Under the pieces are notes generated by a model. The model made no database searches. It saw only the letters and a program-made list of their open reading frames with translations, and was not told where the DNA came from. Source: Drosophila pseudoobscura (taxonomy: Eukaryota > Arthropoda > Insecta > Diptera > Drosophilidae). Taken from it: a DNA stretch of 64,000 nt. The stretch spans positions 38,641,869 through 38,705,868 of the forward strand of contig NC_046683.1 in the NCBI RefSeq assembly GCF_009870125.1, read 5' to 3'. How positions within the stretch are numbered: position 1 is the stretch's first letter; every line of letters begins with the position of its first letter. Shown here piece by piece: positions 1 through 11,800 of this stretch. A program made the translations under genes and the position numbers.

Positions 1-494
1 TACAAATTGGACTATCTAAAACTATCTTATCAAATTTTCTCAATATCGGCTAACGGTATATTTTTTACCCTTTACCCAGCCACGAAATGTCTGTCTCGTG
101 CGAAAGTATTTAAATTCAATTTAAAACGAGAGGGAACTGCTGCTGCAACCGCAACTCTACATTTACGCCTGATACATAGTCAGTATGGCTCTCCTCCGCC
201 AGAAAGTGCTCACATTGAACGACACTACAAAGAGTGCGTGCGAGAGAGACAGCAAATCAGTCAGAACGTGACGTCGGGCGCTGCGTAGCCAGTGCAAATT
301 GATTTGTTCTAGTTTTAATAATGATCCAGATTCAGTGCCTTCTTAATTTTCTTGCATCTTTTCAAAATTTCTGATGGCACCGATTTTCGTCCTTTGTGGA
401 GGCGGAAGGGAGTAGGGTGAAGTTTTTAAATGCTCTTGAAACAGTGACTTATCACGGAAGTCTGGAAACAAAATTTCGTTTCCTTAGCTCTTAA

Positions 495-1357
495 GCACAC
501 GATGTAAACAATTTGCAGCAAGTTAATTGCTGCAATCAAATTTGCACGCTTAAACATGAGTGCAAACATTTTGCTGCAAACAAAAAATTTGCAATAACTG
601 TTTGCGGCAATTATTTTTGCTTTTAGTCTGTATACAAAATTTTACGGTTAACTTGGTTGCGTCAGTTGCTTGCTTGTTTGCATGTGCTGTTTGCTTTCAG
701 TCGCAATATTGCAGCAAGCAAATCAACATGAGGGATCGCGAGAAAACGATAAAAATAATTGATTTGTACGAGAATTATTCTGTTTTATGGGATGTCTCGT
801 CAGCAGACTATAAAAATAAGAATAAAAAGCAAAATGCTTATCGCGAAATTGCTGAAAAATTAGACAAAAGTGATGATAAAAAAAAAACAAAAATTCATCA
901 TTTGCGCACTCAATTTTTGCAAGAAGTGGGCAGAGTGAAGCAAAAAAAGAGTGGCCAGGGTACATCGGACAACTATACCAGCAGTGTCTTGTTTAGTTAT
1001 GTAGTTTTTTACTTTTCTAATAAAAAACTGAAATCACTGACTGACATGCGAAAAAAATTGTAATAGTTTGTTTCATCCCCATTTTGTAGCTCTTTTAAAA
1101 GGTTCTGATGCACTCCTTTTTCATCTCCTTGGAAATCCACTCTTTCACCCAACACTTTCTTTTTTTTGCAGACTCTAATCTTCTCACTTTTTTACGTTTT
1201 ATTAAAGTTGCTAATATAGCAATAGCAGCAAATCTCGATTTTTGTGCCGACAAGAAGCAAGAAATTTTCATGCAAAATTTGCATTGGTGTGAACATTTGT
1301 GCAAACTTTTGCTGCAAATTATTTTCAACTTGCTTCAAATTGTTTGCATCGTGTGTA
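495..1357 (+). mobile_element. TIR DNA element with a MADF-domain ORF, nested in a DINE-1 copy
   Basis: The left end (CACACGATGTAAACAATTTG, 496-515) and the reverse complement of the right end (CACACGATGCAAACAATTTG) match over 20 bases with one difference, continuing with similarity for about 15 more. TTTGCTGCAAA-like subterminal motifs recur at both ends. The element encodes a MADF protein, a domain that accompanies PIF/Harbinger transposases. No transposase is present, so it is non-autonomous. Flanks suggest a degenerate 8-10-base duplication around TTAGCTCT, which would fit hAT or P better than PIF; superfamily is therefore open. Confidence 0.6.
728..1063 (+). CDS. MADF (Myb/SANT-like) domain ORF inside the TIR element
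   Basis: From the ATG at 728, 111 residues: IIDLYENYSVLWDVSSADYK, then KNKKQNAYREIAEKL, then a basic helix (KIHHLRTQFLQEVGRVKQKK) and SGQGTSDNY. This is the order of a MADF DNA-binding domain (short acidic start, LWD, YKN-K--AW-EI, LR-QF, SG-GT-D-Y). The final helix normally has WxFxxxLxFL; here tryptophans are replaced (SSVLFSYVVFYF), suggesting divergence or decay. It may be a remnant of a two-ORF element whose transposase was lost. Confidence 0.55.
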   Translation: MRDREKTIKIIDLYENYSVLWDVSSADYKNKNKKQNAYREIAEKLDKSDDKKKTKIHHLRTQFLQEVGRVKQKKSGQGTSDNYTSSVLFSYVVFYFSNKKLKSLTDMRKKL

Positions 1358-1639
1358 CCTAGCTTTCTAGAGTCTGAGCACTAGGTGTTCATAGAGACGG
1401 ACAGACAGACGGACGGGTGTCGTTTAATGTATCTTTTGTTCAAATTTATGGATCAACGGTTAACGACCAAATCTTCTAATGCCGCATTTTACAGTAAAAT
1501 TTTTAAAAGCGTCAATGTCGTGTTGAGTAGTGTAATAGAGTTCTATTATCAAGAGCTACTGTATAATTGAAAATTATTCCAAGCTCGGTCTTATTTTGAC
1601 ATTTTGATCACATGCAATGTGTGCGACTATCCCGATCGA

Positions 1640-1765
1640 TATCGAGCCCACATGCAATGTGTATGCACTCTGGCGGAGGATAACCATACTGACGGAGTAT
1701 AGGGTATAAAAGTAGAGTCGCGGCCGTAGCAGCGACTCACAACGTTTCCTCTCGTTTGCTTTGGA
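1640..1765 (+). mobile_element. DINE-1-like 3' terminal module
   Basis: GGCGGAGGATAACCATACTGACGG leads into GGGTATAAAAGTAGAGTCGCGG, a hairpin (AGTCGC ... GCGACT) and ACTCACAACGTTTCC. It is the same end as in the complete copies. Downstream an ATG (1812) opens 12 codons followed by a GTAAAAG donor-like site, probably coincidental. Confidence 0.6.
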
Positions 1766-1885
1766 AAACTTCATTTGTGAAACGGTTTTATTGTTTAATA
1801 CAAAAAAGAAAATGGATTTCAGATTAAGCAAGAGAATGTTAAGCGCAGGTAAAAGACAAACATTCGTTTAAGATTTTTCAGTGTA

Positions 1886-2115
1886 AAAACGGGCGGGAAC
1901 GTTATGAACCGCAGCCAGGCCCGCGACTCTATGTTTATACCCGACAGTCAGTCAGTCTACTCTCCGTCAAAGGGCACACACTGCACCAGGAAGAGTGTGT
2001 GAGAGACAATGAATGAATAAGCGCCTGGAAAACGTTGTGTAGCCACTGCAAATTGATTTGTTCTTTCTGGCTATAATAATAATCAGATCCGATCCAGATT
2101 CGTTGAATGGCAGTA
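1886..2115 (-). mobile_element. DINE-1-like 3' part, facing the copy at 1.7 kb
   Basis: The reverse complement reads from GGATCTGATTATTA-type sequence through AATTTGCAGTGGCTACAC, GGGTATAAACATAGAGTCGCGG to AACGTTCCCGCCCG. It points toward the forward module ending near 1765, about 120 bases away. Confidence 0.6.
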
Positions 2116-2119
2116 TGAA

Positions 2120-5100
2120 CTCCGCAGTATGTTTTGAGGGACTTCAGAGATACGTAAGTGCACGAAACTTTCTGATTTTAGTCCACTGTTCAAGCACTCG
2201 GTTTTTAGTTACTCGGGGTGATCCGAATCTGACTGAAGGAAGAGTTCGAAATGATCGAAAGCATTCAAGAGGCATGAGAATAGCAGTGATTTTGTGAATA
2301 CTTTGTAGTGGAGCCCAGCACCAAGCATTATTATCCATGAAAAAGCAGGGCAGCACCTCATTCTTTCACTGTGCCTAATTCTTTTTGTTAATTATTTCCT
2401 GTTCACCGTTTCCCGTGAGCAGAAAGACATAGGTGGGTGGACCGTGCAGCACTCATCATTAATCTGCAACGTCCTAATCTTGTGTTTACCTTCTGGTCGG
2501 ATTGTCGACGTGTCGCATTGTGGCCCAAATTTGTCATTTGTTATTTGTTTAACATGCATATTGAATTGTGGAGTTCCTCCCGGTCCTTATCTGCGGAGAG
2601 GAGGGGACGAGGGCCCCTATGAAAATGAGTCTTGAAAAACACGTACAGACATACACTCACTCCTCGGCCCTCATTCTCCATCTCCTCCAGCGACAGCGCC
2701 AGCGAGAGAGATATAGCAAAGAGAACATGGTGTTAAATAATTAATTACAATCCATTAATTAATTAGACAACGCAACGGGGGTCATTAGGCTAAGCAGCAG
2801 CACGAAAGGGGCCAAAGGACAATGTGACCCCAGGAAAGGAAAGCAGCAACCATGACAGAACCCGCAAAAAAAACACTTGATACGACAGCTTGTACACATA
2901 ATGCGACCATAATCAACATCAGCGAGTTGTTTTCCCCGTTTTCTTTTTTTTGGCCTTTCTCTGTTTTTTTTGTTGGGTGAAATTCTTTTCCTTTCTTTGG
3001 GCACAATAGGGAGTGTAGTTGTTAGGACTCATACTCATATTTTATTGCATATTGTTAGGCGTAAAATTATGCCCCATACAGTTGCATAATTTATGACATT
3101 GTCCTCAAGTCAGAGGGCTGTCCCAGCAGTCCCCATGCCTCAGACTGAGCATTGATTTATAGGAGAGCCCGTGGACTTCCATTGTCCCAGCCCCAGTCCC
3201 TCCAATTCTAAGTTGAATGTATGGCAAACATTTGGGATTCAACAGAAAGTAAACTACCTTCCCATACTATTCGATGATACGAATCTCAGGGGAAGTACTA
3301 CTAGCCCTCTTGTTGAGAGGAAACTAGGGGTGTATCCATGACGTAAAGACTAAGAATTATATTCGATCTATTCGGGGCGCATCTAAATGTGGTGCAAGCC
3401 CACCAAATTGATCGAAAATTATATTCATACTTAGTTATCAGTACCAGTTTGAAATGCTCAACTTAATATTCATTCCGTTCATTCCATAATTCTTAATATC
3501 TCATTACAAAATCATTATCATTAAAAAATGAGTTTGGATTATTTGTTCAATCCCAATTCGACAATTTCTTCATGCATGATTTAGTCGTAAGAGAGCGAGA
3601 GTTCCCTCTCTGATGCTTTGCTTCCGCATTATCAAATTAAACATTTATAAATTTAACCGATAATCCAAACGAATTTCCTCCCTTACCCTATTTGCGTATT
3701 TTCGTAGATTCATTTTCGTTTCGATTTGGCATTCAAGACGGAAAACTGTATAATTTTGGACACTTTCGAATACGTCCTACAAACCTTGCGGCCTCATCTG
3801 TCAGCTGACTCGGTTGTGAGACAAAAGTATATTTCAAATACGGGAGGAAGACTGCCTGATCCCGCACCCTACACTCTGGCAGCTCGTGGTTAATGTTAAT
3901 GCCATCAAATTCCATTTAATTTCCCTCAGCAATTCTCACAAACAAATGTGAGACAAGACAACCCAAAGAAATGGCATGGACAACTTTTGTGCCCAACAAA
4001 ACAAAAGAGGAGGAAAAGTATAAACTTTGCTGAAGCCTGAAGCAACGGCAGTAGCAAAGTAAAAGCAATTGAATTATTGGCTATGAGAATGTGCGTCACT
4101 TGAACAAACTGCATGCAACATATCCTTTGGGGCACATAGAATATGGCAGATGGTAGTGTGGTCCAAGCAGCAGAGGAGCAAATTTGTCCAGGCTGATAAA
4201 TGGCCATGCAGGGGTGGACTCAAGCTCAGTAGAATGGAGTGTAATGGCGATGGTGATGGGCTGGGTGCCACAATGCGTATGCGCAATGTGAGAAGGGGTG
4301 CAGGTGCACTACCCACCCCTCTTTGTATTTCGATTGTAATGGCAACATTTAGCAGCAAATTTTATTGCTAGAATCGCTCGACTTATCTCGCAATACAACA
4401 CAAAATATTGAGTTAATTTATCATGGGCCGGAAAAGCCCATGTATAGCGACATGTTGCCAGCAAATTGCCAACCGAAACTGCATATCCGCCCTTACCCCT
4501 CCCCCTATTTCCCACACATGGCACTTGGCAGGCCACACGATTACTTTGATTGCTAATCAACTGAACAATTGTGGTATCCTTGAGCTGTGGTTTGCCACCG
4601 AAAGGTGGTCCTGCGGTCCTGGGCTCCTGAAGTTGCCGCAACTGTCGCAAGCATCAGTTTTTGTCGTTTTTCATATGCAATATTCCAATCAATCATCGAT
4701 TTGCTGCCTCCCTCCTGCCTTTCCGAAAGCAAAGGAATTGCAACCGCAACATAATTGACAGACAATTTTTTGCATCTGCGACGACTGTCGTCGCGTTTGA
4801 GAAAAACGAACGGAAGAAATGCTACATAAAGAAAATCGAATGACATTTTCAAATGTATTCGCCACCCGATGCATCAGAGTTGCACTGAAAGACTGTCGCT
4901 CTTCCTGAAAAAAGTGGTAGGGACGGGGGCGGTGGCGGTGGAACGACGAAGTTGGGGGATAAGTCTTTGGCAGAACTCATCGATCAACCTGTCATCTGTG
5001 GGGAGATGGGGCGGAAGCTCACCGGATATCGAAAAATTGTAATTCAATTCAACATTGAGTGCAAGCATAAAACTGAATAAAATTCTGATGGAAGCAGAAA

Positions 5101-6750
5101 AATTAAAGGACTGGTCGCTTATCCTTTAAAAGTATCGAAATTTACGATAAAAACCTTATGAGAATCGACATTCTTTAAATAATTGTTGTAAAATAATCTT
5201 CCCACAAGTCAGTTATAGAAGAGTTTAGATTTGGCAAAAGCCCGAAATTTAATTGAATTGACTCAAGTATCGCATTGAGAATGGACATATTAAGTCAATA
5301 AATAAACTCCTCGGATGATAGCATCTGCTGATGTCGTAGCATTTTAACGTACTGTATGGCCATAAGCCATAATTACAATTAACTGATTGGTTTGCCATAC
5401 AAATCGCCAATCACTTTCACTGTCTCTCTCCCTGCCTATCCTTGCTACCTTCGGCCAGCTGCCATTCGATTCGCTTATTCCTTCTATTCCCCATTGCAGG
5501 TGCTTTTCCATTCATCAGGCAGAATCGCCTAGTCTCAGCCTCATTGTAAATCAATCTGTTGGTAAATAATGAATCCACCTTTCATTTTAACACCCCACCA
5601 GCACCCATCCACCCACCATATTGTCTTTATCCTATAATATTCCTCTCTCTCTCCTTGCGCGTTCAAATAGAGAATAACTATAGTATACATGTATAGATAT
5701 GTATGTATGTATATGTACATATATAACATATCTGAAACGCGACAGTGGCTTAATTAAAAATTGTAAGTGGCAGTAAATTAATTATAACCACGGCCCGCAA
5801 AGTGTTTGGCGTGCAGCTGCCGACAACGGCATATGTGGGTGGGTGCAAAGAGCATGGGTGTGTGTAGGTGGCATGGGCTCACTACGACAACCACTACTCT
5901 GTGTCTGTATGTCTGTGTGTGTGTGTGTGTGTGTATGGGTCGTCGGGTAGGTGAACTTCAAAGGGAAGCGTTTTAATCAAATTTCGAAGAGTGGTACCGT
6001 TTGCCGTTTGTGGCAAATTGTGATGTGGGTGAGACCTGTGAATATAGAGGGCCCGGGAGCTCCGCAACAGGATCTCCCAGGCAAGTGAGACTCTCATTAC
6101 AATTAAATCTTTGCAACATTTCCCTGTATTTGATGAGATAGTAGCCGGCCACCACCAATCAGGACGAAGGTAGTCCCAGGCACGAAGTTGTCCCCCCAGA
6201 CTGAATGGCCAGGATGGACCCACAAATTGGATATACAGCCTCCGAAACAAGGGAAAATGGAGAATTGTTACTGTCGTGGCAAGTCCTTTGAAAGAAATTT
6301 CCTCTTCTACTATTTTGCAAAGATCCAGAGCCTCATGCCAAATTATCCAAAAATTGACACTGCTCACCAATCAGTTCTGAAGTGGTTTATGCCCATTTTT
6401 CAAATGGGATGTGCAGATGTGCAGGTGGATGTGGTCCTATAGAAATGCAATTAATTGCAGTGTTTCCAAAGAACCTTTTTAATGGTCTTTAATTGATGAT
6501 TGATGAATCTCAATAGCATTGCAGATAGATAATTGAAGTCGTCTTGAGATGACGATACTCCACATCACGCTTATAATTTTATAAACAGTTTTCTATATAT
6601 ATGGCTCTAGTTCCAGCGAATGCCAGTGATGCCATAGAATCTACAGGCTAAGTGGCAACGCCCAAAAATTAAGTTGGCAGTACCAAAATGCATTTTTTCG
6701 GTGGGAATTCCAATTATTTTGGAGAATAAGCAGGTGATGGTACTAGTTAT
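2120..6750. other. Non-coding DNA, no gene recognised
   Basis: Upstream of the first recognised Pde9 exon. AT-rich, with short low-complexity runs only. Short ORFs here lack domain-like or codon-biased content. A missing Pde9 5' exon could lie here but was not identified. Confidence 0.5.
5913..5933. repeat. (TG)n microsatellite
   Basis: About ten uninterrupted TG units in non-coding DNA. Confidence 0.8.
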
Positions 6751-6753
6751 CAC

Positions 6754-7705
6754 TTTTTATACCCGATACTCAAAGTGAGTATTGGGGTATATTAGATTTG
6801 TGGTAAAAGTGGATGTGTGTAACCTCCAGAAGGAATCGTTTCCGACCCCATAAAGTATATATATAAAGTATATATATTCTTGATCAGCATCAATAGCCCA
6901 GTGGATTGAGTCCTGTCTGTCTGTCCGTCCGTCCGTCTGTACGTCCCTATCAGCGCCTAGTGCTCAAAGACTATAAGAGCTAGAGCAACGACATTTTATA
7001 TCCGGACTTCTGTGATATGTCACTGTTGCAAGTATATTTCAAAACATCGCCCCGCCCACTTCCACCCCCACAAAGGGCGAAAATTTGTGGCATCCACAAT
7101 TTCATAGATACGAGAAAACAGAAAGAGAATCGTAGAGGATGACTATATGTTTTAAAGTGTAAAATCTAAACCAGATCGTATAATTATTATAGCCAGAATC
7201 AAAAAAACAATTTCATTCTTTCTCGCTCTGTCTCTCTCTAACACACAGGATTCATGGTCGGTTTTGCCAATTGCAAAATATGAGTTCAAGGATCTCAGAA
7301 CCTATAACAACCAGAGCAACCAAATTTGGTATCCACCCTCCTGTGATATCGGACCTTGACAGTTTTGTGTCAAAATTTCGCCACACCCCTTTCCGCCCCC
7401 GCAAAAGACGAAAATCTGTTGCATCCACAATATTGCAGATTCGAGAAAACTGAAAACGCACAATCATAGAGAATTACCATATCTATCAGGTTGCTGAATT
7501 TTTATAGCCAATAGGAACAAATCTATTTGCAGTGGCTACGCAGCGCCCGACGTCACGCTCAGACTGATTTTCTGTCTCTCTCGCACGCACTCTTTGTCGT
7601 GTCTTTTAATATTAGCGGCGTCTGCCGGAGGAGAGTCATACTGACTAAGTATCGGGTATAAATGTAGAGTTGCGGTCTCCGCAGCAACTCACAACGTTCC
7701 CCCTC
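6754..7705 (+). mobile_element. Complete DINE-1/Helentron-like element, about 950 bp
   Basis: Starts TTTATACCCGATACTCA and near its end carries the reverse complement (AGTATCGGGTATAAA, 7648-7662), i.e. subterminal inverted repeats. A strong hairpin (GAGTTGCGG...CCGCAGCAACTC) and ACAACGTTCCCCCTCG follow. Internal blocks include ATAAAGTATATATATTCTTG, ATCAGCATCAATAGCC and a GTCCGTCCGTCTGT tract, typical of Drosophila DINE-1. No protein is encoded. Subterminal inverted repeat plus 3' hairpin is the Helentron layout. Confidence 0.7.
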
Positions 7706-8545
7706 GATGGTTTTGGGTTTGCGTTGGGCAACTCTATTAGCCTTGAGGCTGAAGGCTGCGTTTATTTCTTCCTAGTAAACACACAAAATCAGAAAATATT
7801 TTGATTCATTTGCCTGCTAAAATTTGATGCAAAAGACTTAGGTTCAGTTGGAACACACCTGTCGCCCAAAAGGTGTTTGGGATGGGGATTATGGACTGGG
7901 GGCTGGGGTTTGGCAACTTCCGTTCGTTAAAGCCGTAAATCATTTCGTACAGGTTCCAGCTCCACTTTCAGGTACAGGGCCGAGGTGTGGTGTCTGGGTT
8001 AATTTTTACCCATTGAAGCGTGTCACCGATTGAAAATTTAATTTCCCGCCTATGGCACTGGCATAAAAAAACAAAGCAGGATGGCAGCTCTGTCCGTGTG
8101 CCTGTGCGATTGGAAGTGGCAATGGCAATGGAAATGCCAGAGAGAGGTAGGAAGTTGGAGAGGAAGATGTGCTACCGGCTTAGAGTCGGCCAATGTATTT
8201 CCGTTATATTCCAGTGGTGCAAGTGGATTTTGATTTGGTTGTGGTGCTCCTCCTCCCTCGTTTCTCCTCAGTCTCTCTCTCTGTATCAGTATTTTCAATA
8301 ATCCGAATTGCCATGGCCACCAGTCAGTCGGAGAGACTTTCCAGCTGTATTTCCTGTTTCAATTTGCCGATTAATTTATTGCTTGAACAACTGAGCAACG
8401 ATGACAAGACGGGCTCGAGCGCTCGACAGATTTCCGCTCAAGCGCAGCTGTAGAACAAATATTGGTATCCAAATTTTTGCCTCAATTTGTGCTCCTCCCA
8501 ATAACCCCACTCTCTCTATTTCTATCTGCCTCTCCCCCTGTGAAG

Positions 8546-8871
8546 GTCTCTCCAAACGGCCATTGGGACCGCCACATCGTAAAAGCAGTCTACCAAAGCA
8601 TCAGGAGGTGAAGCGTCGTTTCCTGGAAATTTGTGATACCAATTTCTCGGACGAAGTGAAGGCCGCCCTGCGCCTGCCCGCCTTCGATTCGTACGAGTGG
8701 GGCGACGCCGATGTCATCCACCTGATGCAGACCATGTTCATCGAGCTGGGATTCATTGAGAAGTTCAGCATTCCTGCGGAGACGCTTCGCGAGTGGCTCT
8801 ACGAGGTCTACAAGCACTATAATGAGGTTCCATTCCACAATTTTCGCCATTGCTTCTGCGTTGCCCAAATG
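8546..8871 (+). CDS. Pde9: Pde9 exon A, start of the catalytic domain
   Basis: The pyrimidine-rich tract and AG at 8544-8545 make a good acceptor, and GTGAGT follows at 8872. The exon has two bases completing a codon plus 108 codons. It covers the linker ([11 protein letters not shown]) and the first metal-site segment [13 protein letters not shown]. The frame is also open back to an ATG at 8401, so an alternative unspliced start there is possible, but the upstream codons do not look conserved. Confidence 0.85.
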
Positions 8872-11800
8872 GTGAGTATTTTTCTATACGTATTAAGGTA
8901 TTAAATATATGCTTTTACTAGGCTTGCGCTTATTAGTATGGGCGTACAAAATGTGTCGGAATCAAAGGTCTCAAGGTCAAAAAAATGTTCCTTTTGTTAT
9001 AAAACAATAAAATATAAAGTTTCAACCCAATTCGACAACGTTTAGAGGTGCCAACTTGAGGTCAACGTTCAAAAATACGATATTTGGCCAATGGTTCCTA
9101 TGGCAGACTAAAATCGGATAAAAAAAAACGGATCGTTTGTTTTCAATACGCGCTTTGTGCAACCAACGAGAGTGAAAAAAACGAGGCGGATCGTTGTGAG
9201 AAACTGCTACGGCCACTACTCCACATTTCTACCAGATACTCAGTCAGTATGGCTCCTTTCCGCAAGACGACGCACACCTTGTACTACGAAGAGTGCGTGA
9301 AAGAGAGAGAAAGAGAGAGAGAATGAGTAAGGGCGTGGCTGGGCTTACCTAGCCACTGCAAACAGATTTGTTCCTTCTTGCTATAATAATAATCCGATCA
9401 GATCCAGATTCAGCAGTCCAGAAGATATGGTCATTGTCTACGATTCCATAGAGTCTTTGGTTTTCTCGTCCTTTGTGAGTACACTTGTGACAGTGCGATA
9501 TCATAGGAGGTTATTAAAATTAGTTACTCTAGTTACTCTAGGCGCTCATCTGGAGTGACAGGCAGAGCAGACATTCTGGGCGAAAGGGGGCTGGGTGAAA
9601 ATTTGAAATACATTTGTAACAGTGAGAAAATACGTGTTATTTTGAGTAAGCGCGTCTGCTTTATTCTTCTCTGTCCTTTCGGCGAACAGACAGCATAGAA
9701 AAAATTGGTTAAGAATATTTTCCGGGCTAAATATTTCAGTATTGCTTAAAAATTAAATACATACTCCATGTCGGATGAAGTTCTTCGAGTATTACCAGCT
9801 TTTGCTTTTGTTGGCTAGAAGTTGCTGACTTTTGCTTTAATGGATTTCACATCCGAGTGGCCTCGTGAGACATCCTTGTTGCCAGGCTAAAAGTGATTCA
9901 AATCGCATTATATTAATAGTATTCATACAGCACAGCACAGCACATGTGTATACATATACACAACTATTCACATCGGAGGAAGCTTATAATGAATGAATGT
10001 GAATGTGGGGAAGTGTGTGCTCCTCAAGCGGATGAGCAGGAGGCCAGGGGAGATTGCAATCGATATAATGTGGGAATTTACATGTAGCCATATATACTCG
10101 CACTCGTATTTCCATATCATAACGTTCCATTCGTACTACAACTAAACCATCCACACACAGATATGTACAATACTCACGCCCCGTTGTATGCAATGCAAAA
10201 ATAAACGAAAGCGCCAAAGGGCAATCCTTACATGCACACAAAGATACAGATACAGAAACAGATACAGCTACAGCTACACCAATAGCTACAGATACAAACT
10301 AGTATGTGTACACATGTTGAAGCAAGGCCTATTTTTAGCTGCCAAGATACCACCCAAGATACCACCCAAGATACGAGAGAGATACAAAGAAGAGGACCCA
10401 GAAATTCGCCTCACTTTAAATAGCAACACTTTAGGCGATGGGTAGGAGACGGTCTGTGGAAAATGGTCACTCACCCAACACTGCGCAAAATAAAATAGAA
10501 AGAAAGAATCCCGACTGACGTAGCCTTCCCCTAAACCCTAAACCAGCACCAGCCCTACTCTGGCAGCACTTAGACCGGCGACCCACTTGGCTGCTCAAGG
10601 GCTAACGAAACATTGTTTAACCTACATTTTTGGCAAATGAAACACGGCATAAGCTGCTTCTATTCGCCGGGGACATCGAATCAAAAACCTGTTTTAACCT
10701 TTAAAAACTGATACAAACCATCATGTTATCATGGTTTTTCGCATGCAAAGTACGTTTAAATGAAAAAAATAATACTTCAAATCATCTCTTTCCATCTTTA
10801 TTCTTTAAAAGATTTTGTGTTGTAGGGTGTCTACCAGTCCGTGCTCACTTGATGAGCTGTGGTATTTCCTTTAGTTTCTCGTATTGTATAAAATATTATT
10901 TCCTTGCTTTCTCTTCCTTCTTCACTTTAATATTCGGCTCTAACTTGGACACAAGCTAAAGCTAAGGCCGAAATGATTTAAAATAATTTCCCTGTTCATT
11001 TCATAGGTGCAATTGCAATTGCAATTTCACTTAGTCGTGGCTTCACTGTTCGGACACGTTTCCCTCAACTTTCTGAGAAGCTCTAAAACAAAGAAATACT
11101 CGTATAAAAAAAACCACCACGCACACAAAATGGAAACTTTAATAAATTATTTTCCTGGCAACAAAAGCAAACGGGTCAGGGATAGAGTGGCATAGGGTAG
11201 GATAGGGAATGTGAATGGGAGCCAAGGACGGACGAGCCACTGAAAGAGTCAAATGTGGGGTGTTCTGCTACAATGGCAAAATGAAAGTTGAAATTAGCAA
11301 TGTGCCCCAGAGAGAAAAAGAGAGAGGGAGAGAGTGGTTGAGCAGAAGAGAAAGAGACGACAGAGTCAGATAGTCAGAGCATTAAGTATACGCACGGTTG
11401 CCCACACAGGCAGAACATTGCAACAACAACAACAACAACAGCAGCAGCAGCATCCAAATGACAATTGCATTATGATTCTCGTTGTTTTTTCTGCCGGTGC
11501 TGCTACTGGGAAATATGTTGACCGTAAACCGCATTATGTGCTAGACAAAACATGGCAATTCCACACAGCCCACAAACAGAAATACACACACGAACATCCA
11601 ACAGCAATACAGAGAGAGATGGAGAGAATGAGAGAAAGAGGGAGCCGCCAACATAGTTTTCACGGCCATTTTGTTGTCACCGCCATTGTCAGCGTAAGCG
11701 TCATCAGTGTCCACGTCATTGCTGTACAATATTTGTATGGCTACCCTGCATCACCGCACAAAAATCAAGGCAAAAATCTTTTAAGAGTGTGCAGCCCTAA

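Larger units (their letters stand above)
124..1450 (-). mobile_element. DINE-1/Helentron-like copy, split by the MADF element
   Basis: The reverse complement of 124-494 matches the 3' half of the complete copies at 6.75 and 21.9 kb (CCTCCACAAAGGACGAAAAT, GGCTACGCAGCGCCCGACGT, then the GTAGAGTTGCGG end). Sequence from 1358 to about 1440 continues the 5' part (CCTAGTGCTCA and the GTCCGTCTGT tract, reversed). The MADF element sits between. The extreme 5' end is missing. Confidence 0.65.

Noticed and set aside
4423..4758. 111-residue plus-strand ORF and neighbouring ORFs at 3.9-4.9 kb
   Set aside because: Overlapping frames on both strands, no domain or codon bias; treated as chance ORFs.
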